A stretch of DNA of 58,408 bases. Source: a virus. The position numbers and the translations under genes are program-made. Shown here one piece after another: positions 27,303 to 36,379 of the stretch (position 1 is the stretch's first letter; the number at the start of each line of letters is the position of its first letter). Below the pieces are notes generated by a model. The model had not been told where the DNA came from. It searched no databases and saw only the letters and a program-made list of their open reading frames with translations. The stretch covers positions 1 through 58,408 of the IMG/VR virus record IMGVR_UViG_3300030104_002502. The stretch is one strand, 5' to 3'.

Positions 27303-29762
27303 CTAGCTAGTTTTTTGTAATAGTAAATTATCTCTATCTTCAAAATGTTCTTTAATTAAAGAAGTACGAATATTGTCGTCTAATTTCCAAGTCAATACAA
27401 CCCCTCTAGGTATAGACGCATTTTTATCTGCACTTATTCTTTTTCTAGAAGTTTTAATATTTAACCTAGACATAGCTTTTGTAAAGTCTCTTGTAGATAA
27501 TTTGTTACGACTGTCAGTAAGTATGTCGTAAACTAATTTAAATTGAGACATAGGTATAATTATTTCATTACCTACTTCTGCTATCCAATACTTAAGATAT
27601 CTTTGTGCTGTACTAATACCCCCTGCATCAAAGGTGTTTGTAAGTGGTATATCCAATACTTCTGTAAAATATTCAAGGTTGCGTTGACGTACTGCAGCTG
27701 CAAACTCTTCAAGTACAGACATTGAAATGTTTTTCATTTGTATTTTAGCTTCGTTTTCTAATGCTGTGTGAGCCATACGTTGATCTACTTGAAACTTGTT
27801 TAACACTCCAGCAAAGATATAAAGCTCTTGTTCAAGGTTACCTATATTATTAATAAGATCAGCATTTGCATTTTCTAGTTTTACTTCTTGGCGTGGAGCT
27901 ACGTTGTAACGTCTATCGCCTTCTTCTATTTTGACTGCGTCTGCTCTATTAGTTAAGAACAAGAAGTTACAAAAGCTTGGTAGTTCTATTTGATTAGAAC
28001 GCATTGCACGAATAGTAAGATTGGGTTCAGTAATTTGGTGTTTAAGTTTATCAGCCATTTTACCTATGCTACCTGCGTCTCCCATTCTAAATTCATCTAC
28101 TACTAAAAAGAGTGCTGTTCTCATATATAAATTGAATTGTTCTTCAATATTTTCTAAGGCCCGCATAGGTGTTTGTTGTTCTCCAAATAATGGCTTAAGT
28201 ACTTTGTGTACAAACAAGCCCTTGCCAGTCCCAGGTACGCCTGTAAAAATCCAAGCAGTCATAGCTTTGTTTTTGTTTTGATAAATATAAGCTAACCAAT
28301 TAACAAAATGTTCAAACTCAGTTTTACCATTACCTAATACATGCATCAAAAGCTGCGCTATGTGTGGTGTTATTGTGTGTAATTTTTCAGCTTCCCCGTA
28401 TGTTAACTCAGATACATGGTCTTCCTGATTTAACATGTACTCAGTTTTTCTATATAAGTTTACATAGTAAGGAGCTTCATCTAACTCAATACCTTTGTTA
28501 TTGCTTGGATCAAATACGACCCTAGCATCAGGAATGTAATCCAAGGAAGGGCGATTATGAGAGCGCATAAAGTCATCAATAGACTGCTTATTGGTGGGCG
28601 TGAGGGGGTAGTCGTTGGTAAATTGTTGAGTTGTTTCATCGTATATTCCGTTATAGTAAGTGTCAGTGTAAAAGTCGCGTAATGCGACAGGTTTTATTTT
28701 TTTATCTTTATCAATTTTATCTGCAAAAATTTCAAATATATTTCGATAAAAATCTGGGTCGGCTTTTTGTATTTCCCATACAGGTTCGCCTTTAAAGTTG
28801 TACATATAATGAGGGTTAGTTAATACAAAGTAATATCCATTGCTATCGCCCCCATTAACATTGCAATTAACATAGGGTTCATTAACTCTTGATATTTCAA
28901 TAGTCATTTTATCTGGGTTTTGTAACACCTCTTGTGCTTCTCCCCCTATGCTTACAGTGCTTAGCTTGCTTGTTTTTTTAGGTAAGTTAAGTTTTTTACG
29001 CAGTCCATCTTTAACCTGGACGCCTAAGTTATGTACGCGTTCTGGGTTAACATGAACTAACAATGGTCTAGGATCTATGGTTACCGAACCACGTTCGATT
29101 AGTACAAACCTATCTGATGAGATGGGGTCTTGTATGTCATCTTTAAAAGTAGGTGGTGCTATATAAATTATTTTAGAATTTTCAGCAACACTAGGGTCTA
29201 GTTTATAAGATAAGCTTTGTCCATTTGCAGACAAAGATAATTGAGATGACAAAATGTCTGTTTCGTAATTTAATAATTTAAACCATTCTTTTAATATTTT
29301 AGGTTGGGTGGGTTGATTTAATAAAAAGAAAAAGTGCATAGATACTTTGTCTTTTTTAAACCCTAAAGATGCACTCGCTTGAGCTATGTAGCTTACATCT
29401 TGAAAACATTCTGGTAGTTGTGCAACTATTTTTTCTGCAACTGTGCGTACATCAGGGGACTGGCTGGTAGGCATTTGTATACCGTCTATATCAAGGATTA
29501 ATAATTCTGTTGACGCTACACGGTCAGCCATCATAGCTCGTGATTCGTTTTTAAGTGGGCGTTTTAATAAACCTTTGTGCAAACAAGCTCCTGATGCAGC
29601 TTGTGTTTGTAAAGTTTTTAAAAACTCTTGTAAACCTTTTTTAGTTTTAGATACTTGTACATGTTGAGATGTAAAATTCTTAGTAAGTGGGTAAGGTGTA
29701 GTACCTTTATTTGATATTTCTTTTGCAAGGCGTTGCTTTGCTTTTAAGAAAACTAATTCCAT
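27303..29762 (-). CDS. Prim-pol (AEP) fused to SF3/DUF5906-type helicase
   Basis: 819 residues after CGGAG. The N-terminal ~260 residues carry archaeo-eukaryotic primase motifs: LLILDIDGI (metal-binding D-I-D), SASLGFKKDKVSMHFFFLLN (His motif) and LDPSVAENSKIIYIAPP. The C-terminal half has helicase motifs: GVPGTGKGLF (Walker A), ALFLVVDEFRM (Walker B) and NFLFLTNRADAV (sensor). This matches NrS-1-like primase-helicases that can start DNA synthesis without a separate primase. It explains the absence of DnaG and DnaB genes. Confidence 0.85.
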   Translation of the reverse strand: MELVFLKAKQRLAKEISNKGTTPYPLTKNFTSQHVQVSKTKKGLQEFLKTLQTQAASGACLHKGLLKRPLKNESRAMMADRVASTELLILDIDGIQMPTSQSPDVRTVAEKIVAQLPECFQDVSYIAQASASLGFKKDKVSMHFFFLLNQPTQPKILKEWFKLLNYETDILSSQLSLSANGQSLSYKLDPSVAENSKIIYIAPPTFKDDIQDPISSDRFVLIERGSVTIDPRPLLVHVNPERVHNLGVQVKDGLRKKLNLPKKTSKLSTVSIGGEAQEVLQNPDKMTIEISRVNEPYVNCNVNGGDSNGYYFVLTNPHYMYNFKGEPVWEIQKADPDFYRNIFEIFADKIDKDKKIKPVALRDFYTDTYYNGIYDETTQQFTNDYPLTPTNKQSIDDFMRSHNRPSLDYIPDARVVFDPSNNKGIELDEAPYYVNLYRKTEYMLNQEDHVSELTYGEAEKLHTITPHIAQLLMHVLGNGKTEFEHFVNWLAYIYQNKNKAMTAWIFTGVPGTGKGLFVHKVLKPLFGEQQTPMRALENIEEQFNLYMRTALFLVVDEFRMGDAGSIGKMADKLKHQITEPNLTIRAMRSNQIELPSFCNFLFLTNRADAVKIEEGDRRYNVAPRQEVKLENANADLINNIGNLEQELYIFAGVLNKFQVDQRMAHTALENEAKIQMKNISMSVLEEFAAAVRQRNLEYFTEVLDIPLTNTFDAGGISTAQRYLKYWIAEVGNEIIIPMSQFKLVYDILTDSRNKLSTRDFTKAMSRLNIKTSRKRISADKNASIPRGVVLTWKLDDNIRTSLIKEHFEDRDNLLLQKTS

Positions 29763-29774
29763 ATAATTCTCCGA

Positions 29775-29960
29775 TTAATTGTTAGCTTGTTTAGCTTCGT
29801 ATATTTCTTGTCTATCTATTTTAACAGATTCATCTGCATTAAAACCTAATTTAACTTGTTTAGGGCCTAATGCAGTAATAGTAATAACACATAATTCTTC
29901 ACCATCCTGGTGTAAAACTACTGAGTCATGCTTACGTCTTGTTAGTACTAGATTGCTCAT
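29775..29960 (-). CDS. csrA: Phage-encoded CsrA/RsmA-type RNA-binding regulator
   Basis: 61 residues, the family's usual length. SNLVLTRRKHDSVVLH matches the CsrA N-terminus including the LTRR RNA-contact strand, and VKIDRQEIYEAKQAN matches the VHREEIY end with the key arginine kept. An insertion of one or two residues lies near residue 18. CsrA dimers bind GGA in RNA hairpin loops and usually block translation. The ATG overlaps the polymerase stop (ATGA), so it is made with the replication proteins. It could retune host metabolism or phage mRNAs. Confidence 0.9.
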   Translation of the reverse strand: MSNLVLTRRKHDSVVLHQDGEELCVITITALGPKQVKLGFNADESVKIDRQEIYEAKQANN

Positions 29961-31756
29961 TTGTCATATCGTTGGCTGTAGCCTCCTTCAGCATCTAGTG
30001 GTAAATCTGAACACCAAGAAGGAGGTGTTTTCATTATAGCTAGTATTTTATCTAGTGTCTTGTCAGAATCTATATTAGAACCAATTGATATAATTTCATC
30101 GTGTACTTGTAAAACAACTTGTACTTCAGGTAAAGATTGTACATCTAACATTTGATCTACAATAACAATTCGCGCCAGGGCTTGTACGATGTTTTCTGTT
30201 AATCGTGCACCGTACGTTTTTACCATTGTTTTCCCTGAGTTGTACATAAAATTACCATCAATAAAATCTAAATCTGGGTATTTAAGAAACATATCATTAG
30301 GTAGTTGTATAGAACCTGGTTTAATAATCAAGGGCCCATACGGTCGTCCTTCTGGGTTACCTGTATGACGCATTGTAAATAAAGCTTGTTTGCATGCATT
30401 CCAAAGTTTAGGTATGTTTGGGTACATAGCACGATACTGAGCAACAATTGATATAGCTGTACTTTCTCCTACATCAACAGATGGTGATCCGTTTTTAAGA
30501 GTGTCTCTAAATTTATCAGGGCCCATGCCATAACCTAATCCTAAAATAGCTGTTTTACCTACGTAACGTTCTAATTTGTCAGCTTTTGTTACAGGCCTAC
30601 CATATATTTGAGATGCAAACTCACTGTAAACATCACGCCCAGCTGCAAACGCATCAAGTAAGTCAGCTTCTTTAGCTAGCCATGCAAGCATGCGCGCTTC
30701 AATGTTTGATAAATCCACAACATAAAGTTGTTGTCCTTCAGGGGCCATGACTGCTTTACGTAATGCAGATCCCCGGGGTAAATTTTGTAAGTTAATACTT
30801 TCTGTACCACCGAATCGACCTGTATGTGCTGCATAATAACGCAAAGGTACAGAGAAAGTACCATCAGGATTAATGCTTTCTAAAAACCTTTGTGCACGGG
30901 TTTCTTCAATACGTGATTTTACTGCTTCTCTACCATCCCAAAGATGTTTGTATTGAGGGTACATGTTTTGCATTTGTATATATGCAGAGTCAGTTTTACT
31001 AAAAGCGGGTATTTGTTTGCCAGTTGTAGGACTTTTTTTTGTGGGTACAGTAATGCCAAGATCTTCTAGATATTGTGCAAACTTTTGTTGAGATGCCATA
31101 ATTTCACGGGTTGTACCAGAATCTTCAATTGCTTGTGCTGTTTCTTCTTTAATTTTTTCTTTGTGTGCAATAAGCATTTCTTTATCTAAAATTAATTTGG
31201 GTTCTACAAACATACGCACAGTCATATCAATAATGTCTAGTTCAGTTTGTGGGTAACCTTCCATCATTTTGTGATATATCTGATAAGTTATATCTACATC
31301 TTGAATACAATAACCTCCAATTTGTGCATCAAGTTCTGGATCTAAGTCACGTACGCCTTTAGCATTAATAAGTTCTTCCCCTTTACGTAATTTTTCATCG
31401 TTTGGAAAACAACGAATAGCTACATCTTTTAGTCGTGCAGATTGATTCGGGTACACGCCCCGACTTAAGGAAGCGGTGTCGTAGTAGTACGCAGGGTAGT
31501 GGCCCAGATATTGTGTAAGTATGTATGCATCGAACAATGTGTTGTGGCATACAACTGCGGTCTCATCCCAAGGTATTTGTGAAAGAGCTTCTTCATACTC
31601 ATCTTCTGAATACCAACCTGTTTCACCATCATTGAATTTTAAACCTACTCCCCATATTTTAAAATCAGAGTGGTTAACGTATTGTACAGTTGTCATCTTA
31701 CTCAAGCTTAGTTGTACATCGTAGTAAGTTTCAAAGTCTAAATATAATAAATTCAT
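29957..31756 (-). CDS. Family A DNA polymerase with 3'-5' exonuclease domain
   Basis: 599 residues from the ATG with AAGGA upstream. Exonuclease motif I LDFETYYD and a later QDVDITYQIYH; polymerase motif A VVDLSNIEARMLAWLA, motif B region KTAILGLGYGMGPDKF and motif C LQVHDEIISI. The size is smaller than T7 polymerase but all core motifs are present, so it should be active. It leads the replication operon and is followed by csrA. Confidence 0.93.
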   Translation of the reverse strand: MNLLYLDFETYYDVQLSLSKMTTVQYVNHSDFKIWGVGLKFNDGETGWYSEDEYEEALSQIPWDETAVVCHNTLFDAYILTQYLGHYPAYYYDTASLSRGVYPNQSARLKDVAIRCFPNDEKLRKGEELINAKGVRDLDPELDAQIGGYCIQDVDITYQIYHKMMEGYPQTELDIIDMTVRMFVEPKLILDKEMLIAHKEKIKEETAQAIEDSGTTREIMASQQKFAQYLEDLGITVPTKKSPTTGKQIPAFSKTDSAYIQMQNMYPQYKHLWDGREAVKSRIEETRAQRFLESINPDGTFSVPLRYYAAHTGRFGGTESINLQNLPRGSALRKAVMAPEGQQLYVVDLSNIEARMLAWLAKEADLLDAFAAGRDVYSEFASQIYGRPVTKADKLERYVGKTAILGLGYGMGPDKFRDTLKNGSPSVDVGESTAISIVAQYRAMYPNIPKLWNACKQALFTMRHTGNPEGRPYGPLIIKPGSIQLPNDMFLKYPDLDFIDGNFMYNSGKTMVKTYGARLTENIVQALARIVIVDQMLDVQSLPEVQVVLQVHDEIISIGSNIDSDKTLDKILAIMKTPPSWCSDLPLDAEGGYSQRYDK

Positions 31757-31965
31757 AAGTTTTCCTTTCTTAATTTTTCCATGCGAACACACCAGTCCTC
31801 ATACTCCCCTTTCTTTGCACGCTCCCATCCAACTTGTTTACTGTGGACCATATTGTAGGCAACACCTTTGCTGACCAACTTCCACTGTATATAGGGAAGA
31901 TGTTCAGGAGTGTTGTACCGATAATAGGCTAAGGGATTACGTTTTACGTAGACTCGATTATCCAT
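31753..31965 (-). CDS. Small hypothetical protein upstream of DNA polymerase
   Basis: 70 residues rich in Tyr, Lys and Trp (VKRNPLAYYRYNTPEHLPYI, GVAYNMVHSKQVGWERAKKG). It overlaps the polymerase start by four bases and is probably its translational partner. I do not recognise a family. It is the first leftward gene after the inserted rightward cassette. Confidence 0.6.
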   Translation of the reverse strand: MDNRVYVKRNPLAYYRYNTPEHLPYIQWKLVSKGVAYNMVHSKQVGWERAKKGEYEDWCVRMEKLRKENL

Positions 31966-31974
31966 AATTTACAG

Positions 31975-32002
31975 TTGACATTCATCCTGAATGCTTTATG
32001 TT
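31975..32002 (+). promoter_or_regulatory. Sigma70-type promoter of the inserted rightward cassette
   Basis: A perfect -35 TTGACA (31975-31980) and TATGTT (31997-32002) lie 16 bases apart, about 50 bases before the ATG at 32051. A short inverted repeat, ACAC-AATTAA-GTGT (about 32012-32026), follows, and could be an operator. A second TATATA box lies closer to the gene. Confidence 0.6.
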
Positions 32003-32050
32003 TTTTAAGTATGACACAATTAAGTGTTATATAACAATAAAGGTGAAAAT

Positions 32051-32461
32051 ATGGCAACTTTTACAAGTGATCCTGTTTCAGGTAACCAGTCATTCAAACC
32101 ATTTCCTAGTGGTGCGATTGGCGTAAGATACGCTAAGTTTAATGTAACTGCTGCACCAAATGCTGCTGATGTATACCAAATGGTAGATATCTTTGCTGGT
32201 GAAACTTTACATGACATCAAAATTAAATCTTCTGATTTAGACACAGGCTCAGGTTTAGTACTTGACGTTGGTGACGCTACAGATCCAGATAGATTTATTG
32301 ATGGTTCTACAATCGGCCAAGCCGGTGGTACAGACCATGAAGATGCAAACCTTGCTCCTATTACCTATAGTGCAGATGATACTATTGACATTACTTGTCA
32401 AGTAGCACCTGCAGGTGATGTTGCAACTGGCACATTAGAAATGTGGATTTACATATCGTAA
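32051..32461 (+). CDS. Probable capsid decoration/virion beta protein in autonomous cassette
   Basis: 136 residues from ATG 32051 after AAAGGTG. Almost wholly beta with no Lys-rich stretch: SDPVSGNQSFKPFPSGAIGV, VYQMVDIFAGETLHDIKIKS, GSGLVLDVGDATDPDRFIDG, and a C-terminus LEMWIYIS. This resembles small head-decoration or head-fibre proteins of marine phages. It is the only rightward gene within 21 kb of leftward genes and has its own promoter and terminator, so it is probably expressed strongly and late. Confidence 0.7.
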   Translation: MATFTSDPVSGNQSFKPFPSGAIGVRYAKFNVTAAPNAADVYQMVDIFAGETLHDIKIKSSDLDTGSGLVLDVGDATDPDRFIDGSTIGQAGGTDHEDANLAPITYSADDTIDITCQVAPAGDVATGTLEMWIYIS

Positions 32462-32477
32462 GTTAAGCAAATCTTAA

Positions 32478-32504
32478 AGGGGTCTTTATAGGCCCCTTTT
32501 TTTT
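32478..32504 (+). terminator. Rho-independent terminator of the rightward cassette
   Basis: Seven-base stem (AGGGGTC at 32478-32484 with GGCCCCT at 32491-32497), a six-base loop and eight T residues. It overlaps the 3' end of the opposing leftward gene. Confidence 0.9.
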
Positions 32505-32707
32505 GCTGCTTCATTTGAATTAGCCATTGTTTGTTTTATATCGTTTGCTATAACAAACTCAGCCCAACTTTTTTTCCATTGAACATGGTTCATGGTTGCA
32601 GTTTTAACATCATCAACAGAGATGTCATACTTTTTAGCAGTGTTACGAACACCCATAGATAAGCAATCATCATGAACATCATGCATCCAACGTTTCATAG
32701 CTCCCAT
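32486..32707 (-). CDS. Small hypothetical protein ending in the opposing terminator
   Basis: 73 residues, helical and mixed charge: MKRWMHDVHDDCLSMGVRNT, HVQWKKSWAEFVIANDI. The GAMKRW start overlaps the upstream stop as TAATG. Its last codons form one arm of the rightward terminator, so sequence here serves two purposes. Family unknown; an HTH-like fold is possible. Confidence 0.6.
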   Translation of the reverse strand: MGAMKRWMHDVHDDCLSMGVRNTAKKYDISVDDVKTATMNHVQWKKSWAEFVIANDIKQTMANSNEAAKKRGL

Positions 32708-33543
32708 TAGTTATCTAATAGTTTACTAGTTAACACAGTGCTATTCATTTCTTCTTTAACTTCATCAGGTAAGATAGCATTTGGATCAAACTTAGGTAAA
32801 TTAGAAGGAACAGAAGGTTTAGCTGCTTCAAACATTTTATCTAAATAGCTTTGGGGAACGCAGTCTTTACCTGCAGGCCATGTATCTAAAAATCGTTTAA
32901 GTGTAGTACAACTTTTTAACAAATGTTTTATTTGAAGTTTAGATTCGTTAATCTTTATAGTACCTTCAGCAAACTTATTAATATCACTTATATCTGTAGA
33001 AGATGAAACAATTATAGGGTTTTTATAAGATTCCACATTTTCTTCTGCAGACCATATTCCATTTCTTTCATGGTTTTGTACAAGTTGAATAGGTTCATCT
33101 AACTGTAATGTTAAAGATACATCGCCATCTACGTAATTATCACTTGGTGGATTTTCTTTATCATCATAACGATTTGTATAACCTGGATGCCAATCTTCGC
33201 CAGTCATAAAAGTTAATGATTCGTCATGTGGTCGATGTGAATTAATAACAAAATTAATTTCTCTAACTTGATTAAAATCTGATCGGCCATGATAACCTTT
33301 AAAATATTTTTTAGGTGAAAATTCTTCATTAGCTTTTTTAGGATTTTTAAACCTAAATATACGCTCATGCAATTTTAAATAATCATTCATTAATTCGCGT
33401 TCTTCAACCGAATAAAATGATTCTAAAATAGACTTAAGATAGTCTTGTAGACCACTATTGTTTTCGTATACTTTATAAATTTGCTCTTTAAAATTTTTAT
33501 AAATTTTATCTCGCAATTCTCCACTCATTCTTACACTTGCCAT
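32707..33543 (-). CDS. Paralogue B of the MoxR/VWA block
   Basis: ATG 33543 is chosen: it has GGAGG nine bases upstream, overlaps the previous stop (TAATG), and aligns with the start of the paralogue at 36370. 278 residues. Shared features with that protein: the N-terminus SVRMSGELRDKI, a central LDTWPAGKD...YLDKMFEAA and the C-terminal MNSTVLTSKLLDN. The middle domain is beta-rich with no known enzyme motif. Probable partner or substrate of the MoxR ATPase. Confidence 0.7.
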   Translation of the reverse strand: MASVRMSGELRDKIYKNFKEQIYKVYENNSGLQDYLKSILESFYSVEERELMNDYLKLHERIFRFKNPKKANEEFSPKKYFKGYHGRSDFNQVREINFVINSHRPHDESLTFMTGEDWHPGYTNRYDDKENPPSDNYVDGDVSLTLQLDEPIQLVQNHERNGIWSAEENVESYKNPIIVSSSTDISDINKFAEGTIKINESKLQIKHLLKSCTTLKRFLDTWPAGKDCVPQSYLDKMFEAAKPSVPSNLPKFDPNAILPDEVKEEMNSTVLTSKLLDN

Positions 33544-33869
33544 TACACTTTCCTCCATGTAGGTTTTACTTTTTGCCACTTAATTGTGGGAGTATTAATT
33601 ACAAACTTGTTAAAAACTCGCTTAGGCTGTTTTGTAACAGTTAGTTTTTCATGCACCATAGTCTTTTTAAGAATAAAAAGAATAATGGATGCAGTTAAGC
33701 CACCAACCATAGCTGCAGTCATGCCACTGTAAGTGCCATAAAAACAAACCATTAAGGTGACTGTAATAATGACATCTATAAAGATGTCATTACCAATTGT
33801 TTTGCGTCCACCTGCTTTAAGCGCTAGCAAAAGCAGTCCTAGCGCGCTCACTATACCGATTAACAACAT
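33543..33869 (-). CDS. Two-TM small membrane protein
   Basis: 108 residues from the ATG with GGAGGGA upstream. Hydrophobic segments LLIGIVSALGLLLLALKAGG and IFIDVIITVTLMVCFYGTYS, then MTAAMVGGLTASIILFILKK, followed by a basic tail. Likely three membrane passes. Encoded directly upstream of paralogue B. Function unknown. Confidence 0.65.
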   Translation of the reverse strand: MLLIGIVSALGLLLLALKAGGRKTIGNDIFIDVIITVTLMVCFYGTYSGMTAAMVGGLTASIILFILKKTMVHEKLTVTKQPKRVFNKFVINTPTIKWQKVKPTWRKV

Positions 33870-33972
33870 TGTTTCTGTCCCTCCACATAAGATATGCCAT
33901 ATAGGCAAATTGAATTAATTCGATCATTATCCACATAGCTGTGGTAATACTAGTTATTACAGTACTAGACAT
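33817..33972 (-). CDS. 51-residue single-TM protein
   Basis: Starts at ATG 33972 with a strong GGAGGATATTAG leader. Sequence: MSSTVITSITTAMWIMIELI then QFAYMAYLMWRDRNNVV, giving one membrane helix and a basic tail. It overlaps the next small membrane gene by 53 bases. Too short for family assignment, but the leader and position make it credible. Confidence 0.6.
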   Translation of the reverse strand: MSSTVITSITTAMWIMIELIQFAYMAYLMWRDRNNVVNRYSERARTAFASA

Positions 33973-34150
33973 CTAATATCCTCCAGATTAAATATATAAC
34001 TGCACCCAATGCTATTGAGATTGCAATTAACATTAAAAAATGATGCATAGATGTTGCGATAGCTAATAAGCCAAGCAACACTGCACCGCCAGTTAAAATA
34101 GAAAGACCGAAGTCTTTAATATTTTGTTTAAATTTTGATGATTTCACCAT
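33965..34150 (-). CDS. 61-residue two-TM protein
   Basis: A basic N-terminus (MVKSSKFKQNIKDFG) and two hydrophobic segments (LSILTGGAVLLGLLAIATS and FLMLIAISIALGAVIYLIW). It overlaps the VWA gene's end by 23 bases and the next small gene's start. The third small membrane protein in the MoxR/VWA block. Confidence 0.65.
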   Translation of the reverse strand: MVKSSKFKQNIKDFGLSILTGGAVLLGLLAIATSMHHFLMLIAISIALGAVIYLIWRILDV

Positions 34151-35225
34151 AAGGTGCTTCTCCTTCGTGTGTTGTTATCCACAAGACCGGATAACTTGGT
34201 CTGTCTCCAAAATCGCTAGACTCAAGATCTGTAAGATAAACTAAAGCACTAACATTTGGATAATTTTCATTTATATATTCAATGCCAGGTGAGAAACAAG
34301 TTCCACCTCTACCAGTCATAGTAGTTTTAAGAGGAAGCGACTCGCGTGTGTACTCAGTATAATTTTGTACTTCAGTGTCTACTTCTACAAAATGAACTTT
34401 AGTAGGGTTGGCATCAAGAATAATAGAAGAAATTTCTGCAAGGTCTTGGTTTAGTTCTTCGTCAGTTCTAGAGCCTGATGTATCAGACACAACTGCAATT
34501 TCATCAACTGATGGGTTGTACATAGAAGGTAAATACAAGCCTTGGCCAATAAAACGACGATTAGGTTTTTGCCAACTAAAGTCGTCTGTGTTGTTAGAAC
34601 GCAAGAACCTAGCAAGTACTTGTTTCCAACATACTTTAGGTTCTTTAATTTCATCAAGTATAGATTCTAGTGAGCCAGGTAGTTTACCAGCTTTGCGTGC
34701 ACTTTCTGCTGCTTGATTAATTGCAACAGTAAGTTCTGCTTTAGCTTTACCAATGCTACCGTCTTCAGTGCCAGGATGGTCAAGCACAGCACCACAATTG
34801 CCAAAGTCAACAGCTAAAGATTCCCAGCCACCTTCGGGTTCAGGAAGTAAGTTGTATATTTCTTCGGCATTCATGTTGTCGTATTGTTCATCAAGTAAGG
34901 CACCTTTAGGTAATATAAAGTTAGCTTGTTTGAGTAAATAATTTTCTGCATAGTCGCATGCAACGTTCCACTTTTGTGGTTGACGTTCTTCTCTACGAAA
35001 TATGTGCATAAGCACAACATGCATAACTTCATGCGCAAGAAAACCAATACGCTCTAAAGGTTGCAATTTGTCAAACCATTTGGGATTATAGAAAAGATGC
35101 ACACCATCTGTGGCACCCGTATCCATGTCATCACGTTCAACGGGTTTGAGGCGAAGACAAAGGGTGCCAAAGAATGGCTGGTTGAGCACAAGCTGTGTGC
35201 GTGCATTTGTAAAATTTTGACTCAT
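34128..35225 (-). CDS. DUF2201/VWA-like metallopeptidase-domain protein
   Basis: 365 residues. An N-terminal zinc-peptidase-like helix FLAHEVMHVVLMHIFRREER (HExxH), then the VWA part: MIDAS motif VVSDTSGSRTDEEL, downstream Thr TMTGRGGTCFSPGIEYI and VYLTDLESSDFG. The combination is the DUF2201 architecture that normally pairs with a MoxR AAA+ ATPase, which is encoded at 37402-36380. Known pairs act in metal insertion or protein maturation; here the target is unknown. Confidence 0.85.
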   Translation of the reverse strand: MSQNFTNARTQLVLNQPFFGTLCLRLKPVERDDMDTGATDGVHLFYNPKWFDKLQPLERIGFLAHEVMHVVLMHIFRREERQPQKWNVACDYAENYLLKQANFILPKGALLDEQYDNMNAEEIYNLLPEPEGGWESLAVDFGNCGAVLDHPGTEDGSIGKAKAELTVAINQAAESARKAGKLPGSLESILDEIKEPKVCWKQVLARFLRSNNTDDFSWQKPNRRFIGQGLYLPSMYNPSVDEIAVVSDTSGSRTDEELNQDLAEISSIILDANPTKVHFVEVDTEVQNYTEYTRESLPLKTTMTGRGGTCFSPGIEYINENYPNVSALVYLTDLESSDFGDRPSYPVLWITTHEGEAPYGEIIKI

Positions 35226-35228
35226 AAG

Positions 35229-35609
35229 TTACTCCTTATTACTTATTACTAATTGTTCAGTTTCAGCAGTCATACCTGGTTTAAGATATTTAAGTTTAAA
35301 TTCTTTATTAGCAGGTATAAGTTTACTAATTTCACATTCACTGATGTCTAGTTTTAAATTTCTAGACCAGTGAGCGTTACGTAGATTAGGTACATCTTCT
35401 GTACTAGTACCGTAATGTTTAGCTACTTGATAAAACCAACCACTGGGATTATGTCTTGCATAATATTGAGGCACATTTCCTTCACGCATATCTTTGTCAT
35501 GTCTACGATTACGTTTGACTTTGTTGATCATAGCTTTGCAATGACCAGAGCCAAAATATATACGTACATAATCGCCTTGGTTGTATTTAGGTGGGCCTAT
35601 TTCTAACAT
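35229..35609 (-). CDS. Hypothetical protein of the MoxR/VWA block
   Basis: 126 residues, beginning MLEIGPPKYNQGDYVRIYFG, a possible SH3-like barrel, with a basic region (INKVKRNRRHDKDM) and a KHYGTSTEDV helix. It sits between paralogue A and the VWA gene, three bases from its upstream neighbour. Unknown function. Confidence 0.6.
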   Translation of the reverse strand: MLEIGPPKYNQGDYVRIYFGSGHCKAMINKVKRNRRHDKDMREGNVPQYYARHNPSGWFYQVAKHYGTSTEDVPNLRNAHWSRNLKLDISECEISKLIPANKEFKLKYLKPGMTAETEQLVISNKE

Positions 35610-35611
35610 AA

Positions 35612-36370
35612 TTAATCTCCTAATAATGATGCAGTTAAAATAACTGAGTTAAGTTCTTGTTCTTGCACTTCAATAGCTTCTCGCTGTTGCTGTTGCTTAG
35701 CTTTGCGTTCTACTTTTTCGTAGACTTTGTCTAATTTAGTTTGAGATACAAGATCTTTAAGTGCAGGCCAAGCTTTAAGTGCTTGGTTTAAGGTTGTAAA
35801 AGACGCAATAGTTTCTTGTACTTTTTGTTTGTATTCTCTACCGCCTGTATATAATTTATCGTTGTATTCTCGGGTAGAAACTAACTCAGAAAGTAAAGGA
35901 CAACTAAGATCAACATATTCTCTACATGGGTTGTCGTCTTTGTCGTTACCAGTGATATCTATATGAAGTCTAACTGTTACGTATTCATTGTAACCTTCAG
36001 GATCTTTAGATAACAAAGCCATAATTTCTCTGTTAGATACATCTAAATCAAAGTCCATGTGTTCGTTAACAAGTTCCATTGTAGCGTTGCCTTCATAATC
36101 AGTTTGTTCTTGGATATCACTGTATGTAAGTAATAAACGCAATTTAGTTATAGGCTTAATTTTTGCATAAATAGGATCTATAACTGATACATTTTCTTCA
36201 GAAAGCAAAAATGTTTGCATGTTTTCATGCTTTTGTTTTAGATATTTGTCATACATTTTGTTACCCATATCAGAAGGAATTTCTCGTTCTGGGTTTGCTT
36301 TGTCGTAAGTGTTTATTGCTTCTCTTGCAATATCACGTTGTAGTTGATCTGACATTCTTACTGTGCTCAT
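35612..36370 (-). CDS. Paralogue A of the MoxR/VWA block
   Basis: 252 residues after GGAGG. Shares N-terminal STVRMSDQLQRDI, central LNQALKAWPALKDLVSQTKL and C-terminal LNSVILTASLLGD with the protein at 33543. A beta-rich centre (ATMELVNEHMDFDLDVSNRE, YVTVRLHIDITGND) suggests a beta-sandwich between helical ends. It immediately follows the MoxR gene. No family recalled; a regulatory or substrate-like role is inferred. Confidence 0.7.
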   Translation of the reverse strand: MSTVRMSDQLQRDIAREAINTYDKANPEREIPSDMGNKMYDKYLKQKHENMQTFLLSEENVSVIDPIYAKIKPITKLRLLLTYSDIQEQTDYEGNATMELVNEHMDFDLDVSNREIMALLSKDPEGYNEYVTVRLHIDITGNDKDDNPCREYVDLSCPLLSELVSTREYNDKLYTGGREYKQKVQETIASFTTLNQALKAWPALKDLVSQTKLDKVYEKVERKAKQQQQREAIEVQEQELNSVILTASLLGD

Positions 36371-36379
36371 GTTTACCTC

